From an uncultured Candidatus Melainabacteria bacterium (GTDB lineage: Bacteria; Cyanobacteriota; Vampirovibrionia; Gastranaerophilales; Gastranaerophilaceae): a stretch of DNA of 64,000 nucleotides. Under the pieces are notes generated by a model. That model searched no databases, had not been told where the DNA came from, and saw only the letters and a list, made by a program, of their open reading frames with translations. The stretch covers positions 186,001 to 250,000 of the forward strand of contig CAKUTH010000001.1 in the NCBI GenBank assembly GCA_934691935.1, read 5' to 3'. The position numbers and the translations under genes were made by a program. Below are positions 49,688 to 57,277 of this stretch, one piece after another (positions within the stretch are counted from its first letter, which is position 1; each line of letters begins with the position of its first letter).

Positions 49688-49724
49688 AGATTTATCCATT
49701 GGACTCATTTTATAAACATTATAC

Positions 49725-50351
49725 TTAAGACTCTTTCAGATGTTTTACGTGTTTATAAACATAAATTACGCCCAACACTAGCACTATCAATACTATTGCG
49801 ATATCGAATTTGTGCCAAAGATGTTTGAAGGCTTCCATATTTTGTCCCATTTTCATACCGACATAAACCAGCGCATAGCTCCAAACCAAAGAGCCTAAAA
49901 ACGTTAATGTGAAAAATACTCTTTTTTTAGCTCTCAAAATCCCTGCTGGCAAAGAAATAAATGTTCTTACAACAGGAAGCATTCTGCATACAAAAAATGC
50001 CCAATCGCCATATTTTTCAACCCATTTATCTGCTTCTTCCAAATCTTTGTGCGAAATTAAAAAATATTTGCCATATTTTTCAACGAATTTTCTTCCGCCA
50101 AAAAATCCGAGATAATAAGATGGAATTGAGCCTAACACACAACCAAAAGCACCCGCCAACGCAGCAATATGGAAATTCATTTCTCCCTTACTTACAATGT
50201 ATCCTGCAAACGGCAATACAGCTTCACTCGGCAACGGAATATTGCAAGATTCAATTGCCATAAGCAAACTGATGCCCCAAGGTCCCATTACATTGATTAT
50301 GTGCTCAATCATGTTTATCAAAAAAGTTAAAATTGTATTTACTAATTCCAT
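49725..50351 (-). CDS. DedA-family membrane protein
   Basis: 208 residues. SNARE-associated/DedA pattern: ESCNIPLPSEAVLPFAGYI, then a re-entrant G-rich segment (GCVLGSIPSYYLGFFGGRKFVEKYGK) and the conserved FVCRMLPVVRTFISLPAGILR. The family acts as undecaprenyl-phosphate or phospholipid flippases linked to proton-motive force. Its start is 4 nt after the stop of the metallopeptidase gene, so they may be co-expressed. Confidence 0.92.
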   Translation of the reverse strand: MELVNTILTFLINMIEHIINVMGPWGISLLMAIESCNIPLPSEAVLPFAGYIVSKGEMNFHIAALAGAFGCVLGSIPSYYLGFFGGRKFVEKYGKYFLISHKDLEEADKWVEKYGDWAFFVCRMLPVVRTFISLPAGILRAKKRVFFTLTFLGSLVWSYALVYVGMKMGQNMEAFKHLWHKFDIAIVLIVLVLGVIYVYKHVKHLKES

Positions 50352-50355
50352 ATTT

Positions 50356-52080
50356 TTATTCCTTCAATAATTTCTGTGCTAATTCACTTTCTGTTCTACC
50401 GTTTAGAGTTTTGCTGATTTTTTGTAATTTTTGAGCTATCAATTCCATATTGTCAGTCCATACAAAATTATCAAGCACATATTTTTCAGCCTTTTCAAAT
50501 TCTCCATCAATTTGTATTCTAATAATTTCAGCCAACATTTTCTTCGCGATAGGAACAACTTTGTCAATGTTTACGTGAATTTTTCCATCAACGATATCGT
50601 AAGCTCCGTTTTCTGAAAAATATTTATTTTGCATAACTGTTCTAACCCTATGAGCCTGACTTAGCGTAGGTTTTGATTTCAAGAAATTATCAGTAACTGT
50701 TGTGACAATAATTTGTTTGCGTTGTTGTTCAGTATACATACCTAATTCAGTCAACAAATCAACAAAAGCCAAAGATCCCATATCAGCCTTATTTTCTTCA
50801 ATGATATTTCTGTATTTACCTAGAGTTTCACAAGCCTTTTTAGGTCCAAGTGAGTGGGCATTTTCGTGTCCAATCGTAAACCAGTGATCAGCTTCATCAA
50901 GATAAAATTGATGCTGGTCTTTATCTAAAATTGCATCTAGCCTTTCTTGAAGTTTTTTCATATCACTAATAAAACGAATTTGTCTGTGATAAACATTACG
51001 TCTGCCACCACCTATTTTTAATGACAATTTGTCATCATTTGGCAGGTTTTCGGCTAACGTAATTCCGCCACGATAAGCTCCAACGTCCCCGCAAACTGCG
51101 ACTAAATCAACATCAACCATTGTTTGTTGAGTTTCTTTGTCAGTAGATATATTTTGTTCATATTCATCGGCAAACGGCATATTTTTAGCAAGTGTAGGAA
51201 GATATTTTTTTATTGCCATCAAATCTTCCGTACCTTTTTTATTCACAATACCAACACGACCGCCAAGAAAATCTTTTGGGATTGGTGTAATTTCAAATTT
51301 TTCAAGTAAAGCTGATAACTCCTTGTTTTCAATGATTGTTCCAGTCATTTCATCTTCATAATTTTCTCTTGTGATAGTAAATTCTAACGGAGTGTCTTGC
51401 AATGTCGCCCATTTTTTATCCGCATAAGCATCTAACATCGGGTCAGCTGTTCTCAATGCCTTTGCTTGCAATTTCAAATATTCTGCAAAATCAGAATTTG
51501 TAGATGTTTCAGATGCTTTGTCGATTTCATCAGCCATTTTTTCAAAATCATCTTTGAATTTGTCAATATAGTCAATTCCAACAAGCTCATCACCGCATCT
51601 TTCAACAACAGAACGCTGTGTGAGAATTTTTTTAACATCCTGAATTTTACCTTCATTTAACATTTTTGTTAAAATTTTGTGAAATTCTTCTTTTGACAAA
51701 TCTTCTGGATAAACACCTTTGCCAGGTTTTTCTGTAATTCCTTTTGCCAAGTTAATTTTGTTTGACATAGTATCAATAGCATTTATCCCTTTTTGAGCAT
51801 CAAACAATATTTTTGTAAGCTCAGCTTGTTTATTACCTTTTGCAATTTCATTGTCCAAAAATGCTTTGAATTCTAAATTGTAATGGCAATCCAATTGCAT
51901 ATTAATCTTTTCTAAAATATAACCAGCTTTTACCAAATGTTTAAGAGTTTCTTTATCACCGTCTTCAAGCGCCAAATATTCTGGGGCATCAACCTTTAGC
52001 ATTTTTTTTGTAGTTAAATAATCTTTACTGGTGCGCTTTTCCAATTCTTCAATTGTCAGGTTCAATTCAAACTCTCTCAT
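50356..52080 (-). CDS. M49-like (dipeptidyl-peptidase III-type) zinc metallopeptidase
   Basis: 574 residues, no signal peptide. The zinc site has HENAHSLGPKK as HExxH (two His and catalytic Glu), followed about 25 residues later by EENKAD, the second Glu motif of the M49/DPP III fold (EExRAE in classical members). Classical DPP III uses HEXXGH; the five-residue HExxH-x-LGP form seen here resembles the DPP III domains of plant Nudix-linked proteins. The N-terminal half is helical and unassigned. Ribosome site AAGGAG. Substrate unknown. Confidence 0.7.
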   Translation of the reverse strand: MREFELNLTIEELEKRTSKDYLTTKKMLKVDAPEYLALEDGDKETLKHLVKAGYILEKINMQLDCHYNLEFKAFLDNEIAKGNKQAELTKILFDAQKGINAIDTMSNKINLAKGITEKPGKGVYPEDLSKEEFHKILTKMLNEGKIQDVKKILTQRSVVERCGDELVGIDYIDKFKDDFEKMADEIDKASETSTNSDFAEYLKLQAKALRTADPMLDAYADKKWATLQDTPLEFTITRENYEDEMTGTIIENKELSALLEKFEITPIPKDFLGGRVGIVNKKGTEDLMAIKKYLPTLAKNMPFADEYEQNISTDKETQQTMVDVDLVAVCGDVGAYRGGITLAENLPNDDKLSLKIGGGRRNVYHRQIRFISDMKKLQERLDAILDKDQHQFYLDEADHWFTIGHENAHSLGPKKACETLGKYRNIIEENKADMGSLAFVDLLTELGMYTEQQRKQIIVTTVTDNFLKSKPTLSQAHRVRTVMQNKYFSENGAYDIVDGKIHVNIDKVVPIAKKMLAEIIRIQIDGEFEKAEKYVLDNFVWTDNMELIAQKLQKISKTLNGRTESELAQKLLKE

Positions 52081-52269
52081 ATCAAATCTCCTTCTTATGC
52101 ACTTATTATAGCATAAAAATGTATAAGTAACCGTAGTTCACAACTAGTTTTATGGCTTTAAATTTTAGAGATACTTAAACAAGTTCAATATGACCATATA
52201 GGTTAATATAAGTGTATAAAAGACCTTATTTAGTTTTGTAAATTATTCGGGATTTTGAGATTATAAAAG

Positions 52270-52298
52270 TTGAAAAAAATGTTAAAATATGTTACAAT
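52270..52298 (+). promoter_or_regulatory. Promoter of the phosphodiester glycosidase gene
   Basis: TTGAAA (52270-52275), 17-nt spacer, TG-T extended TACAAT (52293-52298). It predicts a start near 52305 and a leader of about 100 nt. Upstream, 52081-52269 shows no gene. Confidence 0.7.
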
Positions 52299-52305
52299 AG
52301 TAGTA

Positions 52306-52338
52306 GGAAAATCCTTTATGAGGAGATTAAAGGTTTCC
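52306..52338 (+). promoter_or_regulatory. 5' leader stem-loop with possible upstream ORF
   Basis: GGAAA plus CCTTT pair with AAAGG plus TTTCC (2-nt bulge), and the 11-nt loop holds ATGAGGAGATT. The ATG at 52318 opens a 16-codon ORF ending at TAA 52368 (MRRLKVSDECYSPHHS). The loop also carries an AGGAG. It could set translation of the downstream gene, but no known riboswitch class matches. Confidence 0.4.
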
Positions 52339-52406
52339 GACGAGTGTTATTCCCCGCACCACTCTTAAAACAAAAAGGTATCCAGTTACGAAATATTGGT
52401 GACGCT

Positions 52407-53663
52407 ATGGATACAATAATTTGCAATGAAAAAGATTACAGAAAAATAATTGAAACGGTGATTAATGTTTCAATTATTGGAGCTTTAATTTTGTGTCAGG
52501 GGTTGTTACCTATATACGCAAATAATTTTAAAGTAGCGCAGATTTCAACCCCCGACTTTGATACTGGACAAGTCAAAGCACGCATTCTCAACGAAATTTC
52601 ACCTGAGGTGCGACGCAAAAATTTTGATACAATGGTTCGGCAAAAATACCCGAAAGCTCTAATTTCTGATGTAACCAGCGGGGTAAAGCATATTAAACTT
52701 ACAAAATACTATGCTGGTAAACCTGTAAAAATAAATGTTGTAGAAGTTGATATGAAACTTGCTAAAGATTTAGAGCTTACACCAGCGCTTTCCACAAATT
52801 CAAAACTTAATAGCAGAAGGTTAATTGGTACAATTGCTAAAAATAATAATGCTGTAGTGGCATTAAACGGTACATATTTTAAACCCCAAACGGGTGTTCC
52901 TCTTGGAACTTTAATGATTGATAAAAAAATGTACACAGGTCCTATTTACGATAGGGTTGCTATGGGCATTTTTAATGATGGATTTGACATCGCTCGCGTA
53001 CAACTAAACGCAACAGTAAAAGGCAGTGGTACTACAATTAAAGTTGATAACATCAATCAACCGAGAATGCTTTCAACATACGTTCTTGCATACACTCCAG
53101 AATGGGGCAAAATTTCTCCTTACGCTCCAAAATACGGTATGAATTTACTTGTTGAAAACAATTTAATCACTAAAGCGTCTGCAAACCCAATCGAAATTCC
53201 GCAAAACGGTTATGTAATTTCAGGTCCAAAACAAACCCTACAACCACTGTTAAAGAACAAAGATGCAAAATTAACAATAAAAACCAACCCAGAATGGAAT
53301 GGGGTTAAACATATCATCAGTGGCGGTCCGTATCTTGTAAAAGACAACGAAATTTTTGTTGATATGACAGCTCAAAAACTCGGAGCAATAGGCGGAAGAA
53401 ACCCTCGCAGTGCAATCGGGTATACCTCAGACAACAATTTAATTCTTGTTGCTGTTGACGGTAGGGAAGGCAGTTCAATTGGTATGACACTTATGGAACT
53501 TGCCTCATTTATGAAATCTGCAGGTTGTACAAACGCAATGAATTTGGACGGTGGCGGTTCGACCGTTATGTATATAAACGGACAGGTTGTTAACCACCCT
53601 GCGCAAAAAGGCGGAATACCGCTTTCTAACGCTATCGTGCTTTCAAAAATCGAAAAAAGTTAA
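52407..53663 (+). CDS. Phosphodiester glycosidase family (NAGPA-like) exported protein
   Basis: Predicted to remove a sugar from a phosphodiester, as in the NAGPA/DUF2233 family. An N-terminal membrane or signal segment (IIGALILCQGLLPIYANN) lies at residues 28-45. The conserved core is NGTYF, GPIYDRVAMGIFNDGF, SGGPYLVKD, GGRNPRSAIGYT, LVAVDGR and the hallmark NLDGGGSTVMYINGQVVNHP. I place the start at ATG 52407; an alternative GTG at 52344, 10 nt past AAAGG, would add 21 residues. Probably periplasmic, acting on cell-wall or surface glycans. Confidence 0.8.
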   Translation: MDTIICNEKDYRKIIETVINVSIIGALILCQGLLPIYANNFKVAQISTPDFDTGQVKARILNEISPEVRRKNFDTMVRQKYPKALISDVTSGVKHIKLTKYYAGKPVKINVVEVDMKLAKDLELTPALSTNSKLNSRRLIGTIAKNNNAVVALNGTYFKPQTGVPLGTLMIDKKMYTGPIYDRVAMGIFNDGFDIARVQLNATVKGSGTTIKVDNINQPRMLSTYVLAYTPEWGKISPYAPKYGMNLLVENNLITKASANPIEIPQNGYVISGPKQTLQPLLKNKDAKLTIKTNPEWNGVKHIISGGPYLVKDNEIFVDMTAQKLGAIGGRNPRSAIGYTSDNNLILVAVDGREGSSIGMTLMELASFMKSAGCTNAMNLDGGGSTVMYINGQVVNHPAQKGGIPLSNAIVLSKIEKS

Positions 53664-53666
53664 GAA

Positions 53667-54074
53667 TTAACGACGGCTTACATTTTGTCCGATTATATCA
53701 GAAACCCAAGGGATATAACTAAATTGTCCCAAGAAAGCTGTTATTGCCAAATATAATACAAATGCATAAATTACAACCTGAATTAATGAATATTCAAACA
53801 ACAAAGGCATATTTAGCAAGAATGCAATTTGTGCAACGAGTTTGTTTATGAACGGAATTACACTCAACATATTTGACAAAAATCCGATAAACAAAGACAA
53901 TACCGTAAATCCAAGTGATATAAATATTGATTGAAAAATATGGTATTGTAAAAAAGGTTTCAATTTTGCGTTGGTAAACAAGCACACAATCAGCCATACA
54001 AACCCAATCATACCCATTGTAAAATACGACAATGATGCAACAACTCTATCAATTACACTTGGAAATTCACGCAT
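53667..54074 (-). CDS. Tic20-like membrane protein
   Basis: 135 residues, four transmembrane helices (about 15-33, 45-68, 73-95, 98-117). The pattern matches cyanobacterial and plastid Tic20: LKPFLQYHIFQSIFISLGF corresponds to the RFNxMQAIL block, and the end GQFSYIPWVSDIIGQNV to RYAEIPxISDAVYxQV. In plastids Tic20 belongs to the protein-import channel; in cyanobacteria its role is unclear. The start overlaps the TPR gene stop by 1 nt. Confidence 0.75.
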   Translation of the reverse strand: MREFPSVIDRVVASLSYFTMGMIGFVWLIVCLFTNAKLKPFLQYHIFQSIFISLGFTVLSLFIGFLSNMLSVIPFINKLVAQIAFLLNMPLLFEYSLIQVVIYAFVLYLAITAFLGQFSYIPWVSDIIGQNVSRR

Positions 54075-55120
54075 TACGCTCTCCTGTCGATATATTCATC
54101 GAGAACTTGAGTATAAATGAGCCTGTACTCATCATTTTCAGGCGCGATATTAATCGCAGATTTGTAAGACCCTATAGCTTCTTCAATTTCACCTTTTAAG
54201 TAATGAGCATTACCCAAAAGCAAATAAGTTTCGGCACTGTTAGGTTTTACCCTCAAGGCTTCTCTGTAAATATCGATTGCCATATCTATAAAATTGAAAT
54301 TTGTATAAAGGTTAGCAAGTAAAATTCTTGCATCTATTTCTTTCGGACAAACTTCAATTGCACGTTTATACATTTCTACAGCCATGTCGTATTCACTAAA
54401 TTCAGAAAGAGCGATAGCATAACAAATATACGCTTTATAGTTATCGCCATCCATTTTTAATGCTTTTTCGAAATAATTATAAGCCTTTTCGCGCTCTTTC
54501 ATCAAAGTTAAAGTGTTGCCGATACAAATCGCAACGATTTTATTATCTGGATTTAGAACAAAAACTTTTTTGTAAAGTTCCAATGCTGTAGCATAATCAA
54601 ACAATTTAAAACAAACATTACCCATATCAATCAATGCTGTTAAGTTTTCAGGGTCAAGCGACAACGCTTTTTCATAATACGCTTTAGCTTCGATATAATC
54701 TTCATTATCTTGGTATAAAAGCGCGATAGCATTGTAAATTTCAGGGTTTGTAGAATTCAAATCAATAGCTCTATTGTAATAGAATAACGCTTTTGGGAAA
54801 TTTTTCCATTCGGCAAAGACATTACCCATATTGTAATAAATCAAGAAGTTTTTAGGGTTCACTTCTAAAGCTCTGTTGTAGTAAGAAAGCGATTTTCTGA
54901 AATCTTTTTCATAAAACCACATAGTTCCCATACCTACAAGTGCCTGAACATCATCAGGTTTTATTGTCAAAAGGCTCTCCAAAACCGACATAACCTTGTC
55001 ATAATCTTCAATTTGGAGATAAAGTTCAGAAAGTTTGTGGTAATTTTCCACATTCTTCGGATCTTTTGCCATCAATACGACTAAATCATTAATTTTGTTG
55101 TTAATTTCTTCTCTGTTCAT
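54074..55120 (-). CDS. TPR-repeat protein
   Basis: 348 residues made almost wholly of about nine 34-residue TPR units (for example IDYDKVMSVLESLLTIKPDD-like units; ALFYYNRAIDLNSTNPEIYNAI; AKAYYEKALSLDPENLTALIDMGN). No signal peptide, so a cytosolic scaffold for protein contacts. It starts 3 nt after the 39-aa microprotein and is followed at once by the Tic20-like gene, so all are probably co-translated. Confidence 0.88.
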   Translation of the reverse strand: MNREEINNKINDLVVLMAKDPKNVENYHKLSELYLQIEDYDKVMSVLESLLTIKPDDVQALVGMGTMWFYEKDFRKSLSYYNRALEVNPKNFLIYYNMGNVFAEWKNFPKALFYYNRAIDLNSTNPEIYNAIALLYQDNEDYIEAKAYYEKALSLDPENLTALIDMGNVCFKLFDYATALELYKKVFVLNPDNKIVAICIGNTLTLMKEREKAYNYFEKALKMDGDNYKAYICYAIALSEFSEYDMAVEMYKRAIEVCPKEIDARILLANLYTNFNFIDMAIDIYREALRVKPNSAETYLLLGNAHYLKGEIEEAIGSYKSAINIAPENDEYRLIYTQVLDEYIDRRA

Positions 55121-55123
55121 TAT

Positions 55124-55243
55124 TTATTTTTCCGTTTTGTTATATTCACCATTAATTTGTTTATTCAATTTATAGTTAAAAACAGTAACCATAACTGTTA
55201 AAAACGCCAAAAAAGCATAAAAAACTATATCGTTCGCGCTCAT
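55124..55243 (-). CDS. Membrane microprotein (39 aa)
   Basis: Begins MSANDIVFYAFLAFLTVMVT and ends in a hydrophilic tail VFNYKLNKQINGEYNKTEK. One transmembrane helix at about 6-22. Its ATG overlaps the stop of the 77-aa gene as ATGA, and its stop lies 3 nt before the TPR gene. This coupling makes chance unlikely. The function is unknown; such proteins often modulate a neighbouring membrane complex. Confidence 0.6.
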   Translation of the reverse strand: MSANDIVFYAFLAFLTVMVTVFNYKLNKQINGEYNKTEK

Positions 55244-55473
55244 TTTATCAAGCCCTCCAATAAAACATCAATTTTATTATTTATAGAGAAAATATTTGAA
55301 ACAAATACAAAATCATAGTACACACCAATAATAGCCAATGGTAATATTTTTATAAGCGATACATTCATAAAAAATAAACCAATTATTCCGCCAGTCAAAA
55401 CCACAACTATTGTGAACAGACTTGCTCTCAATGAAATTAGATTTTTTATTTTTTCTTTATAATACTCTCTCAT
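55240..55473 (-). CDS. Small two-helix membrane protein (77 aa)
   Basis: Two hydrophobic helices, about residues 17-36 (SLFTIVVVLTGGIIGLFFMN) and 38-58 (SLIKILPLAIIGVYYDFVFV), framed by charged ends. No family recognised. It opens a four-gene overlapping operon with the microprotein, TPR and Tic20-like genes. The promoter at 55481-55508 ends 7 nt before the ATG and no ribosome site is present. Confidence 0.6.
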   Translation of the reverse strand: MREYYKEKIKNLISLRASLFTIVVVLTGGIIGLFFMNVSLIKILPLAIIGVYYDFVFVSNIFSINNKIDVLLEGLIK

Positions 55474-55480
55474 ATCATAT

Positions 55481-55508
55481 ATTTTACACCATTTTTAATA
55501 TTTTGCAA
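55481..55508 (-). promoter_or_regulatory. Promoter of the microprotein-TPR-Tic20 operon, leaderless type
   Basis: On the minus strand: TTGCAA (55503-55508), 16-nt spacer, TAAAAT (55481-55486), 7 nt, ATG at 55473. Confidence 0.6.
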
Positions 55509-55530
55509 TAATGTTAAGTAAAATAAAGAA

Positions 55531-55551
55531 AAGCTCCTAATAAAGGAGCTT
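55531..55551 (-). terminator. Terminator of rsfS
   Basis: AAGCTCCT and AGGAGCTT pair around a 5-nt loop. On the minus strand it is followed by a T-rich run. It lies 10 nt past the rsfS stop. Confidence 0.75.
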
Positions 55552-55560
55552 ATTACGTTA

Positions 55561-55953
55561 TTAAAAATCTCTATAATCTTTTGAAATTTCTTTCCACTCG
55601 TCCTCGGAAACGCTGAAAGCATTACTCCAAAATTTTTCAATGGCATAAGTTGCACGCTCATCTCGGTGTAAGATATGCACAATAACATCGCCATAATCAA
55701 GCAAATTCCAACGATTTTTCAAATCATTTTCAACCCTTAACGGAGCTCTCTGAAATAAATCTTTAATTTTTTCTTTCGTATTATTCATAAGAGCTTTTAC
55801 TTGCGGGGTGGAATCACCAGTTACGATTACGAAATAATCCGCAAGCGACGAAACATTGCTGATATTCAATATTGTAATGTCTTTTCCGAGTTTATCATCC
55901 AACAAACCTGCAATTACACAAGCTAATTTTTTTGAGCTTAATTCTTCTGTCAT
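55561..55953 (-). CDS. rsfS: Ribosome silencing factor RsfS
   Basis: 130 residues. Binds L14 and blocks subunit joining in starvation. Recognised from KDITILNISNVSSLADYFVIVTG near residue 25, and NRWNLLDYGDVIVHILHRDERATYAIEKFW at 80-109. AAAGGAA precedes the ATG. It follows rpiB by 20 nt. Confidence 0.95.
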   Translation of the reverse strand: MTEELSSKKLACVIAGLLDDKLGKDITILNISNVSSLADYFVIVTGDSTPQVKALMNNTKEKIKDLFQRAPLRVENDLKNRWNLLDYGDVIVHILHRDERATYAIEKFWSNAFSVSEDEWKEISKDYRDF

Positions 55954-55973
55954 TTTTGTTCCTTTTTACCAAA

Positions 55974-56408
55974 TTATTCTATCATATCAATTCTGCGTTT
56001 ATGTCTACCGCCTTCAAAACCTGTTTTTAGCCAAATATCAACAATATCCAAGGCTAAATGTTCGCCAATAACGCGTTCACCAAGACACAAAATATTTGCG
56101 TTGTTATGCGCTCTACAAACTCTAGCCGAATAAGTATCACCGCAAAGAGCCGCTCTAATTCCGCGAACTTTGTTCGCTGCAATTGACATTCCAATACCAG
56201 TTCCGCAAACCAAAATTCCTCTGTTGAATTCACCTGATGCAACTTTTTTAGCAACTTTTTGAGCTATTTCAGGATAATCACAAGATTCTCTTGTATATGT
56301 ACCAACATCTTCAAACTCAATATTACGAGCTTTCAGATAATCAATAATAGCTTCTTTATAATGAAATCCGCCATGGTCAGAACCGATTACAACTTTTAAA
56401 TCTTCCAT
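55974..56408 (-). CDS. rpiB: Ribose-5-phosphate isomerase B
   Basis: Interconverts ribose-5-P and ribulose-5-P in the pentose phosphate pathway. 144 residues: IGSDHGGFHYKEAI near the N-terminus, the catalytic-Cys segment GILVCGTGIGMSIAANKVRGIRAA near 65-88, and HNNANILCLGERVIG. AAAGAGG lies before the ATG. Co-directional with rsfS. Confidence 0.96.
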   Translation of the reverse strand: MEDLKVVIGSDHGGFHYKEAIIDYLKARNIEFEDVGTYTRESCDYPEIAQKVAKKVASGEFNRGILVCGTGIGMSIAANKVRGIRAALCGDTYSARVCRAHNNANILCLGERVIGEHLALDIVDIWLKTGFEGGRHKRRIDMIE

Positions 56409-56528
56409 ATAAACACCTCTTTCTGCTATAATACCGCGGAATCTTCACGCGAACTTGAATTAATTATACACGATTTTTTTACAATTTTCAACCACTTATA
56501 AAAAAGAATTTTATCTTGCATGTTTTTG

Positions 56529-56537
56529 TGATATAAA
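56529..56537 (+). promoter_or_regulatory. Extended -10 promoter of mlaE, leaderless type
   Basis: TG-A extended TATAAA (56532-56537), 6 nt, ATG at 56544. No ribosome site; -35 weak. Confidence 0.5.
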
Positions 56538-56543
56538 GATTTT

Positions 56544-57272
56544 ATGATTGAATTTTTAGGGTTATGCGTTCAAAACTTAATAAAGAGTATAAAATACCTT
56601 TTTCAGGTCAGGTTTTCAGCGGTTCTGGCGCAAGCAGCGTCTATCAGTTATGATTCATTACCAATATCATTGATAATAGCGTTTATTGCATCAGCCGTTA
56701 TTGCAATCCAAGTTTCAAAACAATTTTTGATGAGTGGTGCAGAAGCCTATATTGGCGGGACTATTGCAGTCGTTATGATTAGAGAAATCGCCCCTGGATT
56801 TGTAGCTTTGGCAATCGGAGCAAGAGCGGGTACCGCAATTTCGGCAGAAATAGCTAATATGCAAGTTACAAGCCAAGTAGATGCCATGAAAACCCTAAAA
56901 GTTGACCCTGTAGGTTATTATTTTACACCGAGATTACTTGCCTCTACAATAACAGTTCCAATGGTAGTTTTGTTGGCGGAATTTATCGGGATTGTAGGCG
57001 GAATGTTTGTTTCACAAGCAACTATTGACTTGCACCCTGCAAGATATATGCATTCGGCGTGGCTTTGGATTTCAACAAGAGATATTTACATAAGTCTTTT
57101 TAAATCAGCCATATTCGGTTGTTTAATCGCACTTGTTTGCGCGACACAAGGCTATAGCACAAAAGGCGGTGCCAAAGAAGTTGGAATGTCTACAACGCAG
57201 GCTGCAATCCTTTCAACAGTTTATATGTTAATCGCAGACTTCTTAATCAATTTGGTCTTTTACATACTTTAA
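56544..57272 (+). CDS. mlaE: MlaE-family ABC transporter permease
   Basis: Permease of a phospholipid or lipid transport system linking inner and outer membranes. 242 residues with five or six helices and the family blocks GGTIAVVMIREIAPGFVALAIGARAGTAISAEI, LASTITVPM, and the C-terminal GYSTKGGAKEVGMSTTQA. The ATPase (MlaF) and MCE substrate-binding protein (MlaD) that normally follow are absent; the next gene is on the other strand. Confidence 0.9.
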   Translation: MIEFLGLCVQNLIKSIKYLFQVRFSAVLAQAASISYDSLPISLIIAFIASAVIAIQVSKQFLMSGAEAYIGGTIAVVMIREIAPGFVALAIGARAGTAISAEIANMQVTSQVDAMKTLKVDPVGYYFTPRLLASTITVPMVVLLAEFIGIVGGMFVSQATIDLHPARYMHSAWLWISTRDIYISLFKSAIFGCLIALVCATQGYSTKGGAKEVGMSTTQAAILSTVYMLIADFLINLVFYIL

Positions 57273-57277
57273 GCCAA

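Noticed and set aside
52306..52406. A known riboswitch in the glycosidase leader
   Set aside because: I compared it by eye with SAM, c-di-GMP, ydaO, M-box and guanidine types from memory and saw none of their conserved cores.
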